Origin: Pantoea nemavictus
GTDB lineage: Bacteria > Pseudomonadota > Gammaproteobacteria > Enterobacterales > Enterobacteriaceae
Length of the DNA stretch: 64,000 nt
Assembly: GCF_037479095.1 (NCBI RefSeq)
Contig: NZ_JBBGZW010000001.1
Location: 806,001-870,000, forward strand
Reading direction: 5' to 3'
The position numbers and the translations under genes are program-made. Shown here in pieces: positions 10,134-21,469 of the stretch (position 1 is its first letter; each line of letters opens with the position of its first letter). Under the pieces are notes generated by a model, which saw nothing but the letters and a program-made list of their open reading frames with translations, did not search any database and had not been told where the DNA came from.

Positions 10134-10558
10134 TAATACTCACGATCTTCGATCAAACGTTTGCCCAGCAGCAGCGAATCCACCGGCTCGTACTCAAGCT
10201 TTTCATAAAACGCCACCACCTGATCGTTCTCTTCGCGCACCATCAAATTGATTTTTGGACAACCGCGCGCAATCAACTTCTTCTCCAGACGATTCATCAG
10301 CGCATTGGCAAAACCACGGCCCTGATAATCGGGGTGCACCGCCAGATAGTAGACGGAACCGCGGTGGCCGTCGTAGCCGCCCATTACCGTGCCGACCACT
10401 TCGCCGCCGACTTCCGCCACCAGAAACAGTTCCGGGTCGTGGTTCATTTTACGTTCGATGTCCAACTCTGGATCGTTCCAGGGGCGCAACAAATCGCAAC
10501 GCTCCCAGAGCGTAATCACTTCTTCAAAATCTTCCTGGCGGAAAGAACGGATTTCCAT
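10133..10558 (-). CDS. ypeA: GNAT-family N-acetyltransferase YpeA
   Basis: 141-residue acetyltransferase of the GNAT fold, identical in length to E. coli YpeA. The acetyl-CoA loop is visible as [15 protein letters not shown] at about residues 78-92. The ATG at 10558 (MEIRSF) is chosen; the longer frame to 10657 adds 33 residues not found in the family. The natural substrate is unknown. It forms an operon with yfeZ. Confidence 0.9.
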   Translation of the reverse strand: MEIRSFRQEDFEEVITLWERCDLLRPWNDPELDIERKMNHDPELFLVAEVGGEVVGTVMGGYDGHRGSVYYLAVHPDYQGRGFANALMNRLEKKLIARGCPKINLMVREENDQVVAFYEKLEYEPVDSLLLGKRLIEDREY

Positions 10559-10769
10559 CGACGTTACCCTGCTGTTAGGCACAATTCGCTGATTATCACG
10601 CATTCTTTGCCAGGCGCAACCCTCACGCGTAACAACGGCGCAAAAAAAGCGCGACATGGCTGTTCGTTAGTTGCAATAGAAAGTAAACAGTTGAAATAGT
10701 TACGAGGTCGCCGCCTGGCCATTGTTACGCTATAACACTGGGCAGGATTTACCTGCCAGGGACCCATTA

Positions 10770-11627
10770 ATGAAGAAGATTTCACTGCTTAAGCGCCTTA
10801 CCAATCGTCGCCAACTGATTCTTTCCGGTTTAGCGCTGGCGGTGTTATCGCCGCGCGCCGTGCAGGCAACGGAAGTGAACAGCACTCTGCGCGTCAACTC
10901 GCGCCACACGCCACCAAAACCGGCGAGCAGCGGCAAACGCATCGTAATGATTGATCCCGGCCACGGCGGCATTGATTCTGGCGCGGTAGGCGAAGAGGGT
11001 TCGGAAGAGAAACACATCGTACTGGCCATCGCTAATACCGTGAAGACGCTGCTGCAGTCGCATCCGCGCATTGAAGTGCGCCTGACGCGCGACAGCGACC
11101 ACTTTATTCCGCTCTATCAGCGCGTCGAAATTGCCCACCAGCACGGCGCTAACCTGTTTATGTCGATTCACGCCGATGGCTATACCAGCCCGGATGCCAA
11201 CGGTGCTTCAGTGTTTGCCCTCTCCAATCGCGGTGCCAGCAGCGCAATGGCGCGGTATTTGTCGCAGCGTGAAAACGATGCCGACAAAGTGGGCGGCGCC
11301 GAGGTGCAGGACAAAGATCATTACCTTAACCAGATCCTGTTCGATCTGGTGCAGACCGATACCATCCGCAACAGCTTAACGCTCGGCAAACACGTGCTGG
11401 ATCAGATTCGTCCGGTGCATCATCTGCACAGCCAGCACACCGAACAGGCCGCCTTTGCGGTACTTAAATCGCCGTCGATTCCGTCAGTGCTGGTGGAAAC
11501 CTCGTTCATTACTAACCCGCGCGAAGAGCAGTTGCTTGGCACTCAGGCGTTCCGCCAGAAAATCGCCAGCGCGATTGCCGATGGTATCGCCCGTTACTTT
11601 GATGAGGTCGATCGCCGCGAAGCGTAG
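10770..11627 (+). CDS. amiA: N-acetylmuramoyl-L-alanine amidase AmiA
   Basis: Periplasmic zinc amidase that splits septal murein during cell separation. The N-terminus is a Tat signal (TNRRQLILSG and hydrophobic stretch to VQA). The amidase_3 domain has zinc ligands in DPGHGGIDSGA, a glutamate in SEEKHIVLA, HADG and the final catalytic glutamate in VETSFITN. The ATG at 10770 gives 285 residues, close to the 289 of E. coli. An upstream in-frame ATG at 10722 would bury the signal peptide. hemF follows after 48 bp, the standard pair. Confidence 0.96.
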   Translation: MKKISLLKRLTNRRQLILSGLALAVLSPRAVQATEVNSTLRVNSRHTPPKPASSGKRIVMIDPGHGGIDSGAVGEEGSEEKHIVLAIANTVKTLLQSHPRIEVRLTRDSDHFIPLYQRVEIAHQHGANLFMSIHADGYTSPDANGASVFALSNRGASSAMARYLSQRENDADKVGGAEVQDKDHYLNQILFDLVQTDTIRNSLTLGKHVLDQIRPVHHLHSQHTEQAAFAVLKSPSIPSVLVETSFITNPREEQLLGTQAFRQKIASAIADGIARYFDEVDRREA

Positions 11628-11672
11628 CGTTTATCCTGTGGTAGAATCACGGCAAATTTCTGGAACGAGTGA

Positions 11673-12587
<915 letters not shown>

Positions 12588-12590
12588 TCC

Positions 12591-12680
12591 GTGGGTCGCC
12601 ATTCATGGCGTAATGCTCCTCAGTTAAGCAGCGCACTTGCTCTGCATGGGTTACCTGGTCGCCATGAATGGCGACCCTAC
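12591..12680. repeat. Family A palindromic repeat pair (GGTCGCCAT type)
   Basis: Two copies of a roughly 24-bp palindrome occur right after hemF, at 12591-12610 (GTGGGTCGCCATTCATGGCG) and 12657-12680 (GGTCGCCAT-GA-ATGGCGACC then CTAC). They face each other and could form one cruciform. The same unit recurs in at least five other gaps of the window. Confidence 0.8.
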
Positions 12681-12714
12681 AGGCGTTACAGCGATGATGA
12701 TTCAGGAATAGGTA

Positions 12715-12919
12715 TTGCTGCTGCAGCGCGGGTGTTGAGGCGACATCCCAGCCCGCTGAGCGAGTGAGGGATTCCAGGGCGAGCCGCAGGGATGCGGCGA
12801 GAGGCGGCGCTGAGCAGGAGCGAATCGCCGCCGGTCCGTCAGGAATCGCGAGGGAGCGAAGGCACCGCGAAGCGGCGGGATGGGCTGGCGCAGGGCCCGG
12901 AGTGCAGAGGGCGTGGCCA
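12715..12919. other. GC-rich repeat-like intergenic block next to the IS
   Basis: About 200 bp without a credible gene. It is made of short inverted repeats, such as CCGCA-GGGA-TGCGG near 12787, and ends with GCAGAGGGCGT (12904-12914), the left arm of a hairpin whose right arm lies beyond the IS. An open frame runs through it into the IS orfA, but the codons look non-coding. Confidence 0.6.
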
Positions 12920-12971
12920 TGAACTGAACCCCGGATCCTGGACTTATTATCCAGAATCCGGAGATTTAAAA

Positions 12972-13484
12972 ATGAAGCATCCTTTTTCTGTCAGGCTTGC
13001 AGCCGTCACAGAGTATCTGTCCGGTAAATCCACTCTTGCCGAAACAGCGCTTCAGTTCAATGTTGGGCAAACACCGCTAAGACGCTGGGTACGTGCTCTC
13101 AAGCATCAGGGAGAGGAAGGACTGGTCCCCCGGCGTCCGCGTATTTATCCTCCTGAATTCAGGTTAAGCGTTGTTCGTTATGTTCTTGATAATCGATGCA
13201 GCAGCGCGGATGCTGCAGCACACTTTGGTATTCCTAATGAGACAGTGATCCAGAACTGGTTGCGTAAATACCGGGCGGGAGGCAGTGTGGCACTTACTCC
13301 ATCCAGAACCGGCCCTGCCATGATGAAAAAGAGTGCTCCTGACGACAAACCCCTTACCGAAATGACGCACAAAGAGCTGCTCAAAGAGCTTGAGTACCTG
13401 CGGGCAGAGAACGCTGTTCTAAAAAAGTTGAAAGCCCTGAGAGAAGAAAAGGCGCTCGGGGCTCAGCAGAAAAAACAAAAATAG
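12972..13484 (+). CDS. IS150-group transposase OrfA
   Basis: 170-residue helix-turn-helix protein that recognises the IS ends. Two HTH regions are visible (about 8-45 and 55-95) and the C-terminus is a leucine-zipper-like coiled coil ending LKKLKAL, as in InsJ of IS150. The start is the ATG after GGAGATTTAAAA just inside the left IR. The stop overlaps the orfB GTG. The A-rich end (AAAAAACAAAAATAG, 13470-13484) is a likely site for -1 frameshifting that makes the OrfAB transposase. Confidence 0.93.
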   Translation: MKHPFSVRLAAVTEYLSGKSTLAETALQFNVGQTPLRRWVRALKHQGEEGLVPRRPRIYPPEFRLSVVRYVLDNRCSSADAAAHFGIPNETVIQNWLRKYRAGGSVALTPSRTGPAMMKKSAPDDKPLTEMTHKELLKELEYLRAENAVLKKLKALREEKALGAQQKKQK

Positions 13485-14320
13485 TGTGCTCATTACTGCC
13501 TGAACATAGGCTTGCCAGCCTGCTACGGGCTATCGGTCTGCCCCGCAGCTCGTACTACTACCATGTCTCAAAAGACGCTACTGAAACCGACCGGTATGCC
13601 GCTGTCATACCGGTGATGACTGCACTTCACAGAAAGCATTCCGCCCGTTACGGCTATCGGCGTATGACGATAATGCTCAGACGAGAAGGCTTCACGCTGA
13701 ATCACAAAACGGTACGAAAACTCATGAAGCAACATGGGCTGACATGCCAGATTCGCCGCAGAAAATACCGCTCGTGGATGAATGATGGCAACAAATCTTC
13801 AGCCAATCTGCTTTCCCGCCACTTTGAGGCAGAAAGAAGTGGTATGAAATGGTGTACTGATGTCACTGAGTTCAGGGCTGGAGGGGAAACGCTGTATCTT
13901 TCGGTCGTTCAGGATCTGTTCAACAGGGAAATAGTGGCCTGGGAAATGTCGACAAGGCCAGCCCTTAGTCTGACGTGTAAAATGCTGGAGAAAGCGTTGA
14001 AAACAGGCCTCCAGAAAGAGGGGATAATGCTGCACAGCGACCAGGGTTGGCAGTATCGAACGCCGATGTGGCGTTCCATGCTGGCAGAAGGTCAGGTATT
14101 GCAGAGCATGTCTCGCAAAGGCAACTGTCTGGATAATGCAGTGATGGAAAACTTCTTCAGCCACCTTAAAGTGGAAATGTATCATCGTAAAAAGTATGAG
14201 TCTGTTAATGCACTGAAGCGGGATATAGACAGGTATATCCGGTATTACAACTGTGAACGCATTAATCTTAGGATGGGAATGAGCCCGGCAGAATACCGGG
14301 CAATGAAAGAAAACCAGTAA
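13484..14320 (+). CDS. IS150-group transposase OrfB (DDE integrase domain)
   Basis: 278-residue catalytic part of the transposase, in frame -1 relative to orfA. The retroviral-integrase-type triad is visible: Asp in WCTDVTEF, Asp in HSDQGWQY and Glu in NAVMENFFSHLK. The GTG start given is formal, because the functional enzyme is probably the OrfAB fusion made by frameshifting. No stop or frameshift disrupts it, so the element may still be active. Confidence 0.93.
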   Translation: MCSLLPEHRLASLLRAIGLPRSSYYYHVSKDATETDRYAAVIPVMTALHRKHSARYGYRRMTIMLRREGFTLNHKTVRKLMKQHGLTCQIRRRKYRSWMNDGNKSSANLLSRHFEAERSGMKWCTDVTEFRAGGETLYLSVVQDLFNREIVAWEMSTRPALSLTCKMLEKALKTGLQKEGIMLHSDQGWQYRTPMWRSMLAEGQVLQSMSRKGNCLDNAVMENFFSHLKVEMYHRKKYESVNALKRDIDRYIRYYNCERINLRMGMSPAEYRAMKENQ

Positions 14321-14445
14321 AAGGTGTCCAGGTTTTGGGGTTCAGTTCAGCCAGACGCCCTCTGCTCGGTCGCCGCACGACATAGCTGAAACTGCCACAG
14401 CCGATGGCGAACGAAAGTCGCTCAGTGCTTTACTAATCGGCATTA

Positions 14446-14463
14446 TGCCATTCATGGCGACCT
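14446..14463. repeat. Family A palindromic repeat, single degenerate copy
   Basis: TGCCATTCATGGCGACCTGG lies within 10 bp of the maeB stop. It matches the hemF-side copies and marks the other edge of the repeat block split by the IS. Confidence 0.65.
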
Positions 14464-14467
14464 GGTT

Positions 14468-16747
14468 TTATAACGGCTCGGTCTGCGCCTCCACTACCGC
14501 TAACGCCACCATATTCACAATGCGCCGCACCGAGGCGATGCGCGTCAACACATGTACCGGCTTGCTAATGCCCATTAACACCGGCCCCACTGTTACGCCT
14601 TCGGAACAGGAGACGCGCAGCAGGTTATAGCTGATGCGCGCCGCCTCCACGTTTGGCATGATCAGCAAATTAGCCGTGCCTTTCAGCGGGCTATCAGGCA
14701 TCAGCTCGCGGCGAATAGTCTCCACCAGCGCAGCATCGCCGTGCATCTCACCATCAATCTCTAAATTCGGCGCACGTTGCTGGATCAGCGCCAGCACTTC
14801 GCGCATCTTACGCGCGCCCGGCGCGTTTGAGGTACCAAAGCTGGAGTGAGACAGCAGCGCCACGCGCGGCTCAATACCAAAGCGGCGCACGGTTTCCGCC
14901 GCCAGCAGCGTAATATCCGCCAATTGCTCCGCGCTGGGGTCTTCATTGACGTACGTATCAGCGATAAAGGTATTGCCGCTCGGCAGTAACAGCGCATTCA
15001 TCGCGCCCGCCACTTTCACGTCATCGCGCAGGCCAAACACTTTCTCCACCACGTCATAATGTTCCTGATAATCGCCAATGGTGCCGCAGATCAGCGCATC
15101 CGCTTCTCCGCGATGCACCATGATCGCGCCAATCAGCGTCGGATTGCCAATCACCGCACGCTGCGCAGTTTCCGGCGTGACGCCGCGCCGTTTCATGATC
15201 TGGTAATACTCGCTCCAGTACGCTTTGAAACGCGGATCGGATTCGTTATTAACGATCTCAAAATCCTTACCCGCTTCGATTTTTAATCCCTGCTTTTGCA
15301 GGCGCATAGCGATCACGTTGGGACGACCAATCAAAATCGGCTTCGCCAGCCCGAGCGTCACCAGCTCCTGGGTGGCATGCAGCACGCGCACCTCCTCACC
15401 TTCTGCCATCACCACGCGTTTCGGATCTTTACGCGCCTGCGAAAAAATCGGCTTCATAAACAGGTTAGTTTTGTAGACGAACTCGGTGAGCTGCTCGCGA
15501 TAGGCATCAAAATCACTGATGGGCCGCGTGGCGACGCCCGACTCCATCGCCGCTTTCGCTACCGCTGGCGCAATCTGCACAATTAATCGCGGATCAAAGG
15601 GTTTAGGAATCAGATATTCCGGGCCGAAGCTTAAATCCTGATCGTCATACGCTGAGGCCACCACATCGCTCTGTTCCGCCTGCGCCAACGCGGCAATGGC
15701 GTGCACCGCCGCCAGCTTCATCTGTTCGTTAATGGCAGTGGCGCCCACGTCTAGCGCGCCACGGAAGATAAACGGGAAGCACAGCACGTTGTTCACCTGA
15801 TTGGGGAAATCAGAGCGCCCGGTGCAGATAATGGCGTCGGGCCGCACCTGCTTCGCCAACGGCGGCATGATTTCCGGCTCAGGATTGGCCAGCGCCAGAA
15901 TCAGCGGATCCTGCGCCATCTTCTGCACCATCTCCGGCGTCAGCGCTTTCGGGCCGGAGCAGCCAAGGAAAATATCTGCGCCGCCAATCACCTCATCCAG
16001 CGCGCGTGCGCCGCTATCGGCAACCGCATATTCGGCTTTGGTCGGTGTCATATTCGGTTCGCGATCGCGATAGATCACCCCTTTGGAATCGCATACCACA
16101 ATGTTGTGCTTCTGCATGCCGAGCGCCACCAGCAGATTCAGGCAGGCGATGGCCGAGGCGCCCGCGCCCGATACCACCAGCCGCACATCGCTAATGGCTT
16201 TTTTGACGATGGTTAAACCGTTGAGTACCGCGGCGGTGCAGATGATTGCCGTGCCGTGCTGATCGTCATGAAACACCGGAATCTGCATGCGCTGGCGCAG
16301 CTGCTGTTCAATGTAAAAACACTCCGGTGCCTTAATATCTTCAAGATTAATGCCACCGAAGGTGGGCTCCAGCGCAGCAATCACCTCAATGAGCTTATCG
16401 GGATCGTGCTCATCAATTTCGATATCAAACACGTCAATACCGGCGAACTTCTTAAACAGCACGCCCTTGCCTTCCATCACCGGCTTGCTGGCCAGTGCAC
16501 CAATGTTGCCGAGCCCCAGCACCGCGGTGCCGTTGGTGATCACCGCCACCAGATTGCCGCGCGCGGTGTATTTCCGCGCCGCCAGCGGGTCGGCAGCAAT
16601 TTCCAGACAAGGCGCGGCCACGCCGGGCGAATAGGCCAGCGCCAAATCGCGCTGCGTAGCTAACGGCTTGGTGGGTGAAACCTGAATTTTTCCGGGGGTG
16701 GGAAATTGGTGAAAATCGAGAGCGCTTTGCTTGAGTTGATCGTCCAT
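14468..16747 (-). CDS. maeB: NADP-dependent malic enzyme with phosphotransacetylase-like domain
   Basis: Converts malate to pyruvate, CO2 and NADPH. The 759-residue protein has the two-part MaeB plan: malic enzyme domain (about 1-430, with [20 protein letters not shown] and [15 protein letters not shown] for NADP) and a C-terminal PTA-like domain (about 430-759) that binds acetyl-CoA as a regulator. The ATG at 16747 ([12 protein letters not shown]) matches the E. coli start exactly in length and sequence. An upstream in-frame extension of 52 residues was rejected. It is transcribed towards the IS and divergently from talA. Confidence 0.97.
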   Translation of the reverse strand: MDDQLKQSALDFHQFPTPGKIQVSPTKPLATQRDLALAYSPGVAAPCLEIAADPLAARKYTARGNLVAVITNGTAVLGLGNIGALASKPVMEGKGVLFKKFAGIDVFDIEIDEHDPDKLIEVIAALEPTFGGINLEDIKAPECFYIEQQLRQRMQIPVFHDDQHGTAIICTAAVLNGLTIVKKAISDVRLVVSGAGASAIACLNLLVALGMQKHNIVVCDSKGVIYRDREPNMTPTKAEYAVADSGARALDEVIGGADIFLGCSGPKALTPEMVQKMAQDPLILALANPEPEIMPPLAKQVRPDAIICTGRSDFPNQVNNVLCFPFIFRGALDVGATAINEQMKLAAVHAIAALAQAEQSDVVASAYDDQDLSFGPEYLIPKPFDPRLIVQIAPAVAKAAMESGVATRPISDFDAYREQLTEFVYKTNLFMKPIFSQARKDPKRVVMAEGEEVRVLHATQELVTLGLAKPILIGRPNVIAMRLQKQGLKIEAGKDFEIVNNESDPRFKAYWSEYYQIMKRRGVTPETAQRAVIGNPTLIGAIMVHRGEADALICGTIGDYQEHYDVVEKVFGLRDDVKVAGAMNALLLPSGNTFIADTYVNEDPSAEQLADITLLAAETVRRFGIEPRVALLSHSSFGTSNAPGARKMREVLALIQQRAPNLEIDGEMHGDAALVETIRRELMPDSPLKGTANLLIMPNVEAARISYNLLRVSCSEGVTVGPVLMGISKPVHVLTRIASVRRIVNMVALAVVEAQTEPL

Positions 16748-17089
16748 TAGGCATCCTGTGGCGCAGCTAAATGAGCGTTCAGTATAGGAATCTACGCCAC
16801 AAAGAAGGGTGAAGGCGCTCAAAGAACCCGCAGTCTTAAAGGCACGGATTGCTACCGCTTCGCCTGCGGCTTTGCCACAGCCTGCTATCCTTATTGATGG
16901 CAAAAAGCGTAGCTGAACCGATTAAGGCCCGTCCTCCTTTCACTATCGCACCTCTTAAGCGCCACGACGGCACAATCAGAGAAAACGCATTTTCTTCGTG
17001 CAACGTCTGTAGCACTGTGTTGGACCACGACTTAACAGGAATGGGTGCAACACCTTTGCCCACATTATTGCTAATCAAGGAGTTAAGCG
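16748..17089. other. Divergent maeB/talA promoter region
   Basis: 342 bp with no gene. A TGC-TATCCT sequence at 16883-16891 resembles an extended -10 element pointing to talA, though that is a guess. The talA ribosome site CAAGGAG lies at its right end. Confidence 0.45.
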
Positions 17090-18040
17090 ATGAACCAGCT
17101 AGACGCACTAAAACAGTACACCACCGTGGTGGCCGACAGCGGCGATATTGAATCTATTCGTAATTATCACCCGCAAGACGCGACCACTAACCCATCACTG
17201 ATTCTGAAAGCCGCCGGTCTCGAGGGTTACAAACATCTGATTGATGACGCCATCGACTACGCGAAAAAACAGGGCGGCAGCAAAGAGACGCAAATCATCA
17301 ACGCCAGCGACAAAGTGGCGATCAACCTCGGTATGGAAATTCTGAAAAGCATACCGGGCCGTGTTTCGACCGAAGTGGATGCGCGCCTCTCCTTCGATCG
17401 TGGCATGTGTGTCACCAAAGCTGAGAAACTGGTGCGCCTGTACGAAGAGTACGGCATTGACCGCTCACGCATTCTGATCAAACTGGCTTCCACCTGGGAA
17501 GGCATCAAAGCCGCTGAGGAGCTGGAGAAGAACGGCATTCAGTGCAACCTGACGCTGCTGTTCTCCTTCGCGCAGGCCCGCGCCTGTGCCGAAGCCGGTG
17601 TATTCCTGATTTCACCGTTTGTTGGCCGTATTTATGACTGGTACAACTCACGCAAGCCGATCGACCCGTATGTGGTCGACGAAGATCCAGGCGTGAAATC
17701 TGTGCGTCGCATCTACGATTACTACAAAAAGCACCGTTACAGCACCGTCATCATGGGTGCCAGCTTCCGTAAAGTAGAGCAAATTCAGGCGCTGGCCGGC
17801 TGCGACCGCCTGACCATTTCGCCTAACCTGCTGGAAGAGCTGGCCAACAGCGATGCGCCGCTGGAACGCAAGCTGGAGCCATCAACTGAAGGCTTCCATC
17901 AGCCGGCTTCACTGTCAGAAGCGGAATTCCGCTGGGAACATAATCAGGATCCGATGGCGGTTGAGAAGCTGTCAGACGGCATCCGCCAGTTCGCTATCGA
18001 CCAGCAGAAGCTGGAAGACGTCCTCTCGTCACGTCTGTAA
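17090..18040 (+). CDS. talA: Transaldolase A
   Basis: Pentose-phosphate enzyme that moves a dihydroxyacetone unit between sedoheptulose 7-phosphate and glyceraldehyde 3-phosphate. The Schiff-base lysine lies in [12 protein letters not shown] (about 132). The 316 residues equal the E. coli TalA length. ATTNPSLI near the N-terminus is the family signature. It is followed after 69 bp by tktB, the conserved pair that E. coli induces in stationary phase with maeB opposite. Confidence 0.96.
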   Translation: MNQLDALKQYTTVVADSGDIESIRNYHPQDATTNPSLILKAAGLEGYKHLIDDAIDYAKKQGGSKETQIINASDKVAINLGMEILKSIPGRVSTEVDARLSFDRGMCVTKAEKLVRLYEEYGIDRSRILIKLASTWEGIKAAEELEKNGIQCNLTLLFSFAQARACAEAGVFLISPFVGRIYDWYNSRKPIDPYVVDEDPGVKSVRRIYDYYKKHRYSTVIMGASFRKVEQIQALAGCDRLTISPNLLEELANSDAPLERKLEPSTEGFHQPASLSEAEFRWEHNQDPMAVEKLSDGIRQFAIDQQKLEDVLSSRL

Positions 18041-18109
18041 CCCGCAATCACTCTTATGGCGGATGAGCAACGGCTTGTCCGCTATCGCCAAATCACAAGG
18101 GAGAACCTT

Positions 18110-20119
18110 ATGTCTTCACGCAGAGAGTTGGCTAACGCCATTCGTGCACTCAGCATGGATGCGGTACAAAAAGCAAATTCCGGCCACCCCGGCATGCCGA
18201 TGGGTATGGCTGATATCGCCGAAGTGTTATGGCGCGATGTGCTGAAACACAACCCGAATAACCCGGCATGGGCCGACCGTGACCGCTTTATTCTTTCCAA
18301 CGGTCACGGTTCGATGCTGCTTTACAGTTTGCTACATCTCACCGGTTACGATCTGCCGATGGAAGAGCTGAAGAACTTCCGTCAGCTGCACTCAAAAACG
18401 CCGGGCCACCCGGAAATTGGCTATACGCCGGGCGTAGAAACCACCACCGGTCCGCTGGGCCAGGGCTTAGCTAATGCGGTGGGTTTGGCGATTGCCGAAC
18501 GTACGCTGGCGGCGCAGTTCAACCGTCCCGGTCACGACATTGTTGACCATCACACCTACGTGTTTATGGGCGATGGCTGTTTGATGGAAGGCATCTCGCA
18601 CGAAGTGAGTTCGCTGGCGGGTACGCTGGGCCTCGGCAAACTGATTGGTTTCTACGATCACAACGGCATCTCAATTGATGGTGAAACCGAAGGCTGGTTC
18701 ACCGATGACACCCATAAACGCTTCGAAGCCTATAACTGGCATGTTGTGGGCAGCGCCGAAGGCATTGACGGCCACGACTCGGCAGCGATCGCCGCCGCCA
18801 TCAAAGAAGCGCAAAGCGTCACCGATAAGCCGTCACTGATTATTTGCCGCACCACCATTGGCTTCGGCTCGCCGAATAAAGCCGGTAAAGAGGAGTCGCA
18901 CGGCGCAGCGCTGGGCGAAGAGGAAGTGGCGCTGACGCGGCAGAAACTGGGCTGGCACTATCCGCCGTTTGAGATCCCAAAAGAGATTTACCAGCAATGG
19001 GATGCCAAAGAAGCAGGTGCGCAGCGTGAGAAATCCTGGGATGAGAAATTTGCCGCGTATAAATCGGCGCATCCTGAGCTGGCGCAAGAGTTCTCGCGTC
19101 GCCTGAACGGTGAAATGCCGGCGAACTGGGAGAGCGAAGCGCAGAAGTTTGTTGAACAGCTGCAGGCTAACCCGCAAAAAATCGCCAGCCGCAAAGCCTC
19201 ACAAAACACGCTGGAAGTGTTCGGTAAACTGCTGCCGGAATTCCTTGGCGGTTCAGCCGATCTGGCGCCAAGTAACCTCACCATCTGGTCGGGCTCGAAA
19301 TCGATCAAAGAGGATACCGCGGGTAACTACATTCACTACGGCGTGCGTGAGTTTGGCATGACGGCGATTGGCAACGGTATCGCCCATCACGGCGGTTTTG
19401 TGCCTTACACCGCCACCTTCCTGATGTTCGTTGAGTACGCGCGTAATGCGGTGCGCATGGCGGCGTTGATGAAAGCGCGTCAGGTATTGGTGTATACGCA
19501 TGACTCGATCGGCCTTGGCGAAGATGGCCCAACCCACCAGCCGGTTGAGCAGATCGCCAGCCTGCGCGTGACGCCAAATCTCAGCCTGTGGCGTCCATGT
19601 GACCAGGTAGAAACTGCGGTGGCGTGGAAAGCCGCCGTTGAGCGCCATCATGGCCCAACCGCGCTGATCCTGTCGCGTCAGAACCTGCTGCAGCCGGAAC
19701 GCAGCCAGGAGCAGGTAGCGAATATCGCACGCGGTGGCTATGTGCTGAAAGACAGCGCAGGCACGCCGGACGCAATCATTATCGCCACCGGTTCGGAGAT
19801 CGAAATCGCGCTTGGCGCGGCGGAGAAACTGACCGCGGGCGGCCACAACATCCGCGTCGTTTCACTGCCGAGCACCGACGTGTTTGATAAGCAGGATGCG
19901 GCGTATCGCGAATCGGTGCTGCCATCCGGCGTGAAGGCGCGCGTGGCGGTGGAAGCCGGCATTGCCGATTACTGGTACAAGTATGTCGGTCTGGACGGCG
20001 CGATTGTCGGCATGACCACCTTCGGTGAGTCAGCACCGGCCGGCAAACTGTTCCCGGAATTCGGTTTCACCATGGAGAACATCGTTAGCCACACTGAAGC
20101 CTTACTCAAGCCGCACTAA
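18110..20119 (+). CDS. tktB: Transketolase 2
   Basis: Thiamine-diphosphate enzyme transferring two-carbon units between sugar phosphates. The 669-residue protein shows [11 protein letters not shown] near the N-terminus, the thiamine-binding GDGCLMEG with a downstream N, and the pyrimidine-binding region around [14 protein letters not shown] [16 protein letters not shown]. The ATG at 18110 ([10 protein letters not shown]) sits behind AAGGGAGAACC. The frame is open to 18056, but those residues are not in the family. It forms the talA-tktB operon and ends in a terminator. Confidence 0.97.
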   Translation: MSSRRELANAIRALSMDAVQKANSGHPGMPMGMADIAEVLWRDVLKHNPNNPAWADRDRFILSNGHGSMLLYSLLHLTGYDLPMEELKNFRQLHSKTPGHPEIGYTPGVETTTGPLGQGLANAVGLAIAERTLAAQFNRPGHDIVDHHTYVFMGDGCLMEGISHEVSSLAGTLGLGKLIGFYDHNGISIDGETEGWFTDDTHKRFEAYNWHVVGSAEGIDGHDSAAIAAAIKEAQSVTDKPSLIICRTTIGFGSPNKAGKEESHGAALGEEEVALTRQKLGWHYPPFEIPKEIYQQWDAKEAGAQREKSWDEKFAAYKSAHPELAQEFSRRLNGEMPANWESEAQKFVEQLQANPQKIASRKASQNTLEVFGKLLPEFLGGSADLAPSNLTIWSGSKSIKEDTAGNYIHYGVREFGMTAIGNGIAHHGGFVPYTATFLMFVEYARNAVRMAALMKARQVLVYTHDSIGLGEDGPTHQPVEQIASLRVTPNLSLWRPCDQVETAVAWKAAVERHHGPTALILSRQNLLQPERSQEQVANIARGGYVLKDSAGTPDAIIIATGSEIEIALGAAEKLTAGGHNIRVVSLPSTDVFDKQDAAYRESVLPSGVKARVAVEAGIADYWYKYVGLDGAIVGMTTFGESAPAGKLFPEFGFTMENIVSHTEALLKPH

Positions 20120-20125
20120 TCGATC

Positions 20126-20161
20126 TGGCCCTGCGTCTTTTTGGCGTAAGGGCCATTTTTT
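20126..20161 (+). terminator. talA-tktB terminator
   Basis: Stem TGGCCCT / AGGGCCA around an 18-base loop, followed by six T, 6 bp after tktB. Confidence 0.85.
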
Positions 20162-20265
20162 GATCACAGCCTGATACAGAAAAAAATCCGCTCTGCCCCC
20201 TTCACGCCTCGCTCAAACTGATTACTATAAGCTTTCCTCCGATTCTCATAGCGGACGCTTTCCCG

Positions 20266-21435
20266 TTGAAAAAACGTACTCCTTTTTTACTGGCCTTAAT
20301 GGTTTCAGTGCTTCCATTAAAAAGCATGGCGCAGTCGTCACCCGATCCGCTGCTGGCATCGCAGATTGTTGATCGCTATGCCGAGCACATTTTCTATGGC
20401 AGCGGCGCAACCGGCATGGCGCTGGTCGCGATTGATGGCAATCAGCGTGTCTTCGCCAGCTTTGGTGATACGCGTCCTGGCAATAACGTGCGTCCGCAGC
20501 AGGATTCGGTGATCCGTATCGCCTCGCTAAGCAAGCTAATGACCAGCGAAGTGATGGTAAAGATGGCCGAGCGCGGTCAAATCCGTCTTGACGATCCGCT
20601 AAGCAAATACGCGCCGCCCGGAGCACGCGTGCCAAGCTATAACGGCCAACCGATTCGCCTGATTAACCTGTCAACCCACACCAGCGGCTTGCCGCGCGAG
20701 CAGCCTGGCGGCAAACCGCACCGTCCGGTGTTTGTCTGGCCGACCAAATCCGATCGCTGGCAGTGGCTCAGCGGTGCTGAACTGAAAGCAACGCCCGGCT
20801 CGCGCGCGGCTTATTCTAATCTGGGATTTGATCTGCTGAGCGATGCTTTAGCCAAAGCGGCGGGCACGCCTTATCCAGCGCTGCTGCAGCAGCTGGTGAC
20901 GCGTCCGCTCGGTATGAAAGACACCACTTTCACGCCGTCACCGGATCAGTGTCAGCGTTTGATGGTGGCGGAAAAAGGTGCCAGCCCGTGTAACAACACG
21001 CTGGCCGCGATTGGCAGCGGTGGCGTTTACTCGACACCAGACGATATGGGGCGCTGGATGCAGCAGTTCCTCAATTCGGCGGTTAATCACCGCACGCCGC
21101 AGATCGATCGCCTGCAAACCCTGATTTACCGTCGCGACCAACTAACGAAAGTTGAAGGTATGGATGTACCAGGCCGCGCCGACGCGCTGGGCATGGGTTG
21201 GGTGTATATGGGGCCGAAGGAGGGTCGTCCGGGGATTATTCAGAAAACCGGCGGCGGCGGCGGTTTCATCACCTATATGGCGATGGTGCCACAGCACAAC
21301 GTTGGTGTATTTGTGGTGGTGACGCGTTCGCCACTCACGCGTTTCACCCCGATGAGCGATGGCGTAAACAACATGCTAACCGAACTGGTGGGCAATCAGT
21401 CCGGTTCACCGATGACGGTGCAGGCGATTCGCTAA
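20266..21435 (+). CDS. ampH: AmpH-type serine hydrolase (class C beta-lactamase fold)
   Basis: Periplasmic penicillin-binding protein of the class C beta-lactamase family. AmpH in E. coli is a DD-carboxypeptidase/endopeptidase that processes peptidoglycan. All three active-site motifs are present: S-L-S-K (SxxK), Y-S-N (YxN) and K-T-G followed by a glycine run (QKTGGGGG). The N-terminus is a signal peptide (KKRTPFLLALMVSVLPLKSMA). The start is a TTG at 20266, because the first in-frame ATG would remove the positive part of the signal. No clear Shine-Dalgarno is visible. In E. coli the gene lies elsewhere, so it is an addition to this interval. The sequence does not suggest resistance by itself. 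Confidence 0.93.
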   Translation: MKKRTPFLLALMVSVLPLKSMAQSSPDPLLASQIVDRYAEHIFYGSGATGMALVAIDGNQRVFASFGDTRPGNNVRPQQDSVIRIASLSKLMTSEVMVKMAERGQIRLDDPLSKYAPPGARVPSYNGQPIRLINLSTHTSGLPREQPGGKPHRPVFVWPTKSDRWQWLSGAELKATPGSRAAYSNLGFDLLSDALAKAAGTPYPALLQQLVTRPLGMKDTTFTPSPDQCQRLMVAEKGASPCNNTLAAIGSGGVYSTPDDMGRWMQQFLNSAVNHRTPQIDRLQTLIYRRDQLTKVEGMDVPGRADALGMGWVYMGPKEGRPGIIQKTGGGGGFITYMAMVPQHNVGVFVVVTRSPLTRFTPMSDGVNNMLTELVGNQSGSPMTVQAIR

Positions 21436-21469
21436 TGGGTGAGTGGCGGTCGCCCGCCTTGGTTCGTGC

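Larger units (their letters stand above)
12920..14349 (+). mobile_element. Complete IS3-family (IS150-group) insertion sequence
   Basis: 1430-bp element bounded by 24-bp imperfect terminal inverted repeats. The left end reads TGAACTGAACCCC...CCTGGAC; the right end, read in reverse, has the same 13-bp tip and the same inner CCTGGAC. It is flanked by a 4-bp direct duplication GCCA (12916-12919 and 14350-14353). It holds orfA and orfB, both intact, in the -1 frame arrangement. Removing it rejoins GCAGAGGGCGT and ACGCCCTCTGC into a perfect 11-bp stem with a 6-base loop, so it entered a hairpin loop. Confidence 0.95.

Noticed and set aside
12792..12971. Open frame extending IS orfA 60 codons upstream
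   Set aside because: It crosses the terminal inverted repeat and leaves the element. The residues come from GC-rich repeat DNA with no family match.
16748..16903. 52-residue N-terminal extension of maeB
   Set aside because: The family starts at MDDQLKQ, and the extension crosses the likely promoter zone.
20266..21435. ampH as an acquired AmpC resistance gene
   Set aside because: Motifs and length fit AmpH, a chromosomal peptidoglycan enzyme. The sequence is AmpH-like over its full length, not AmpC-like.
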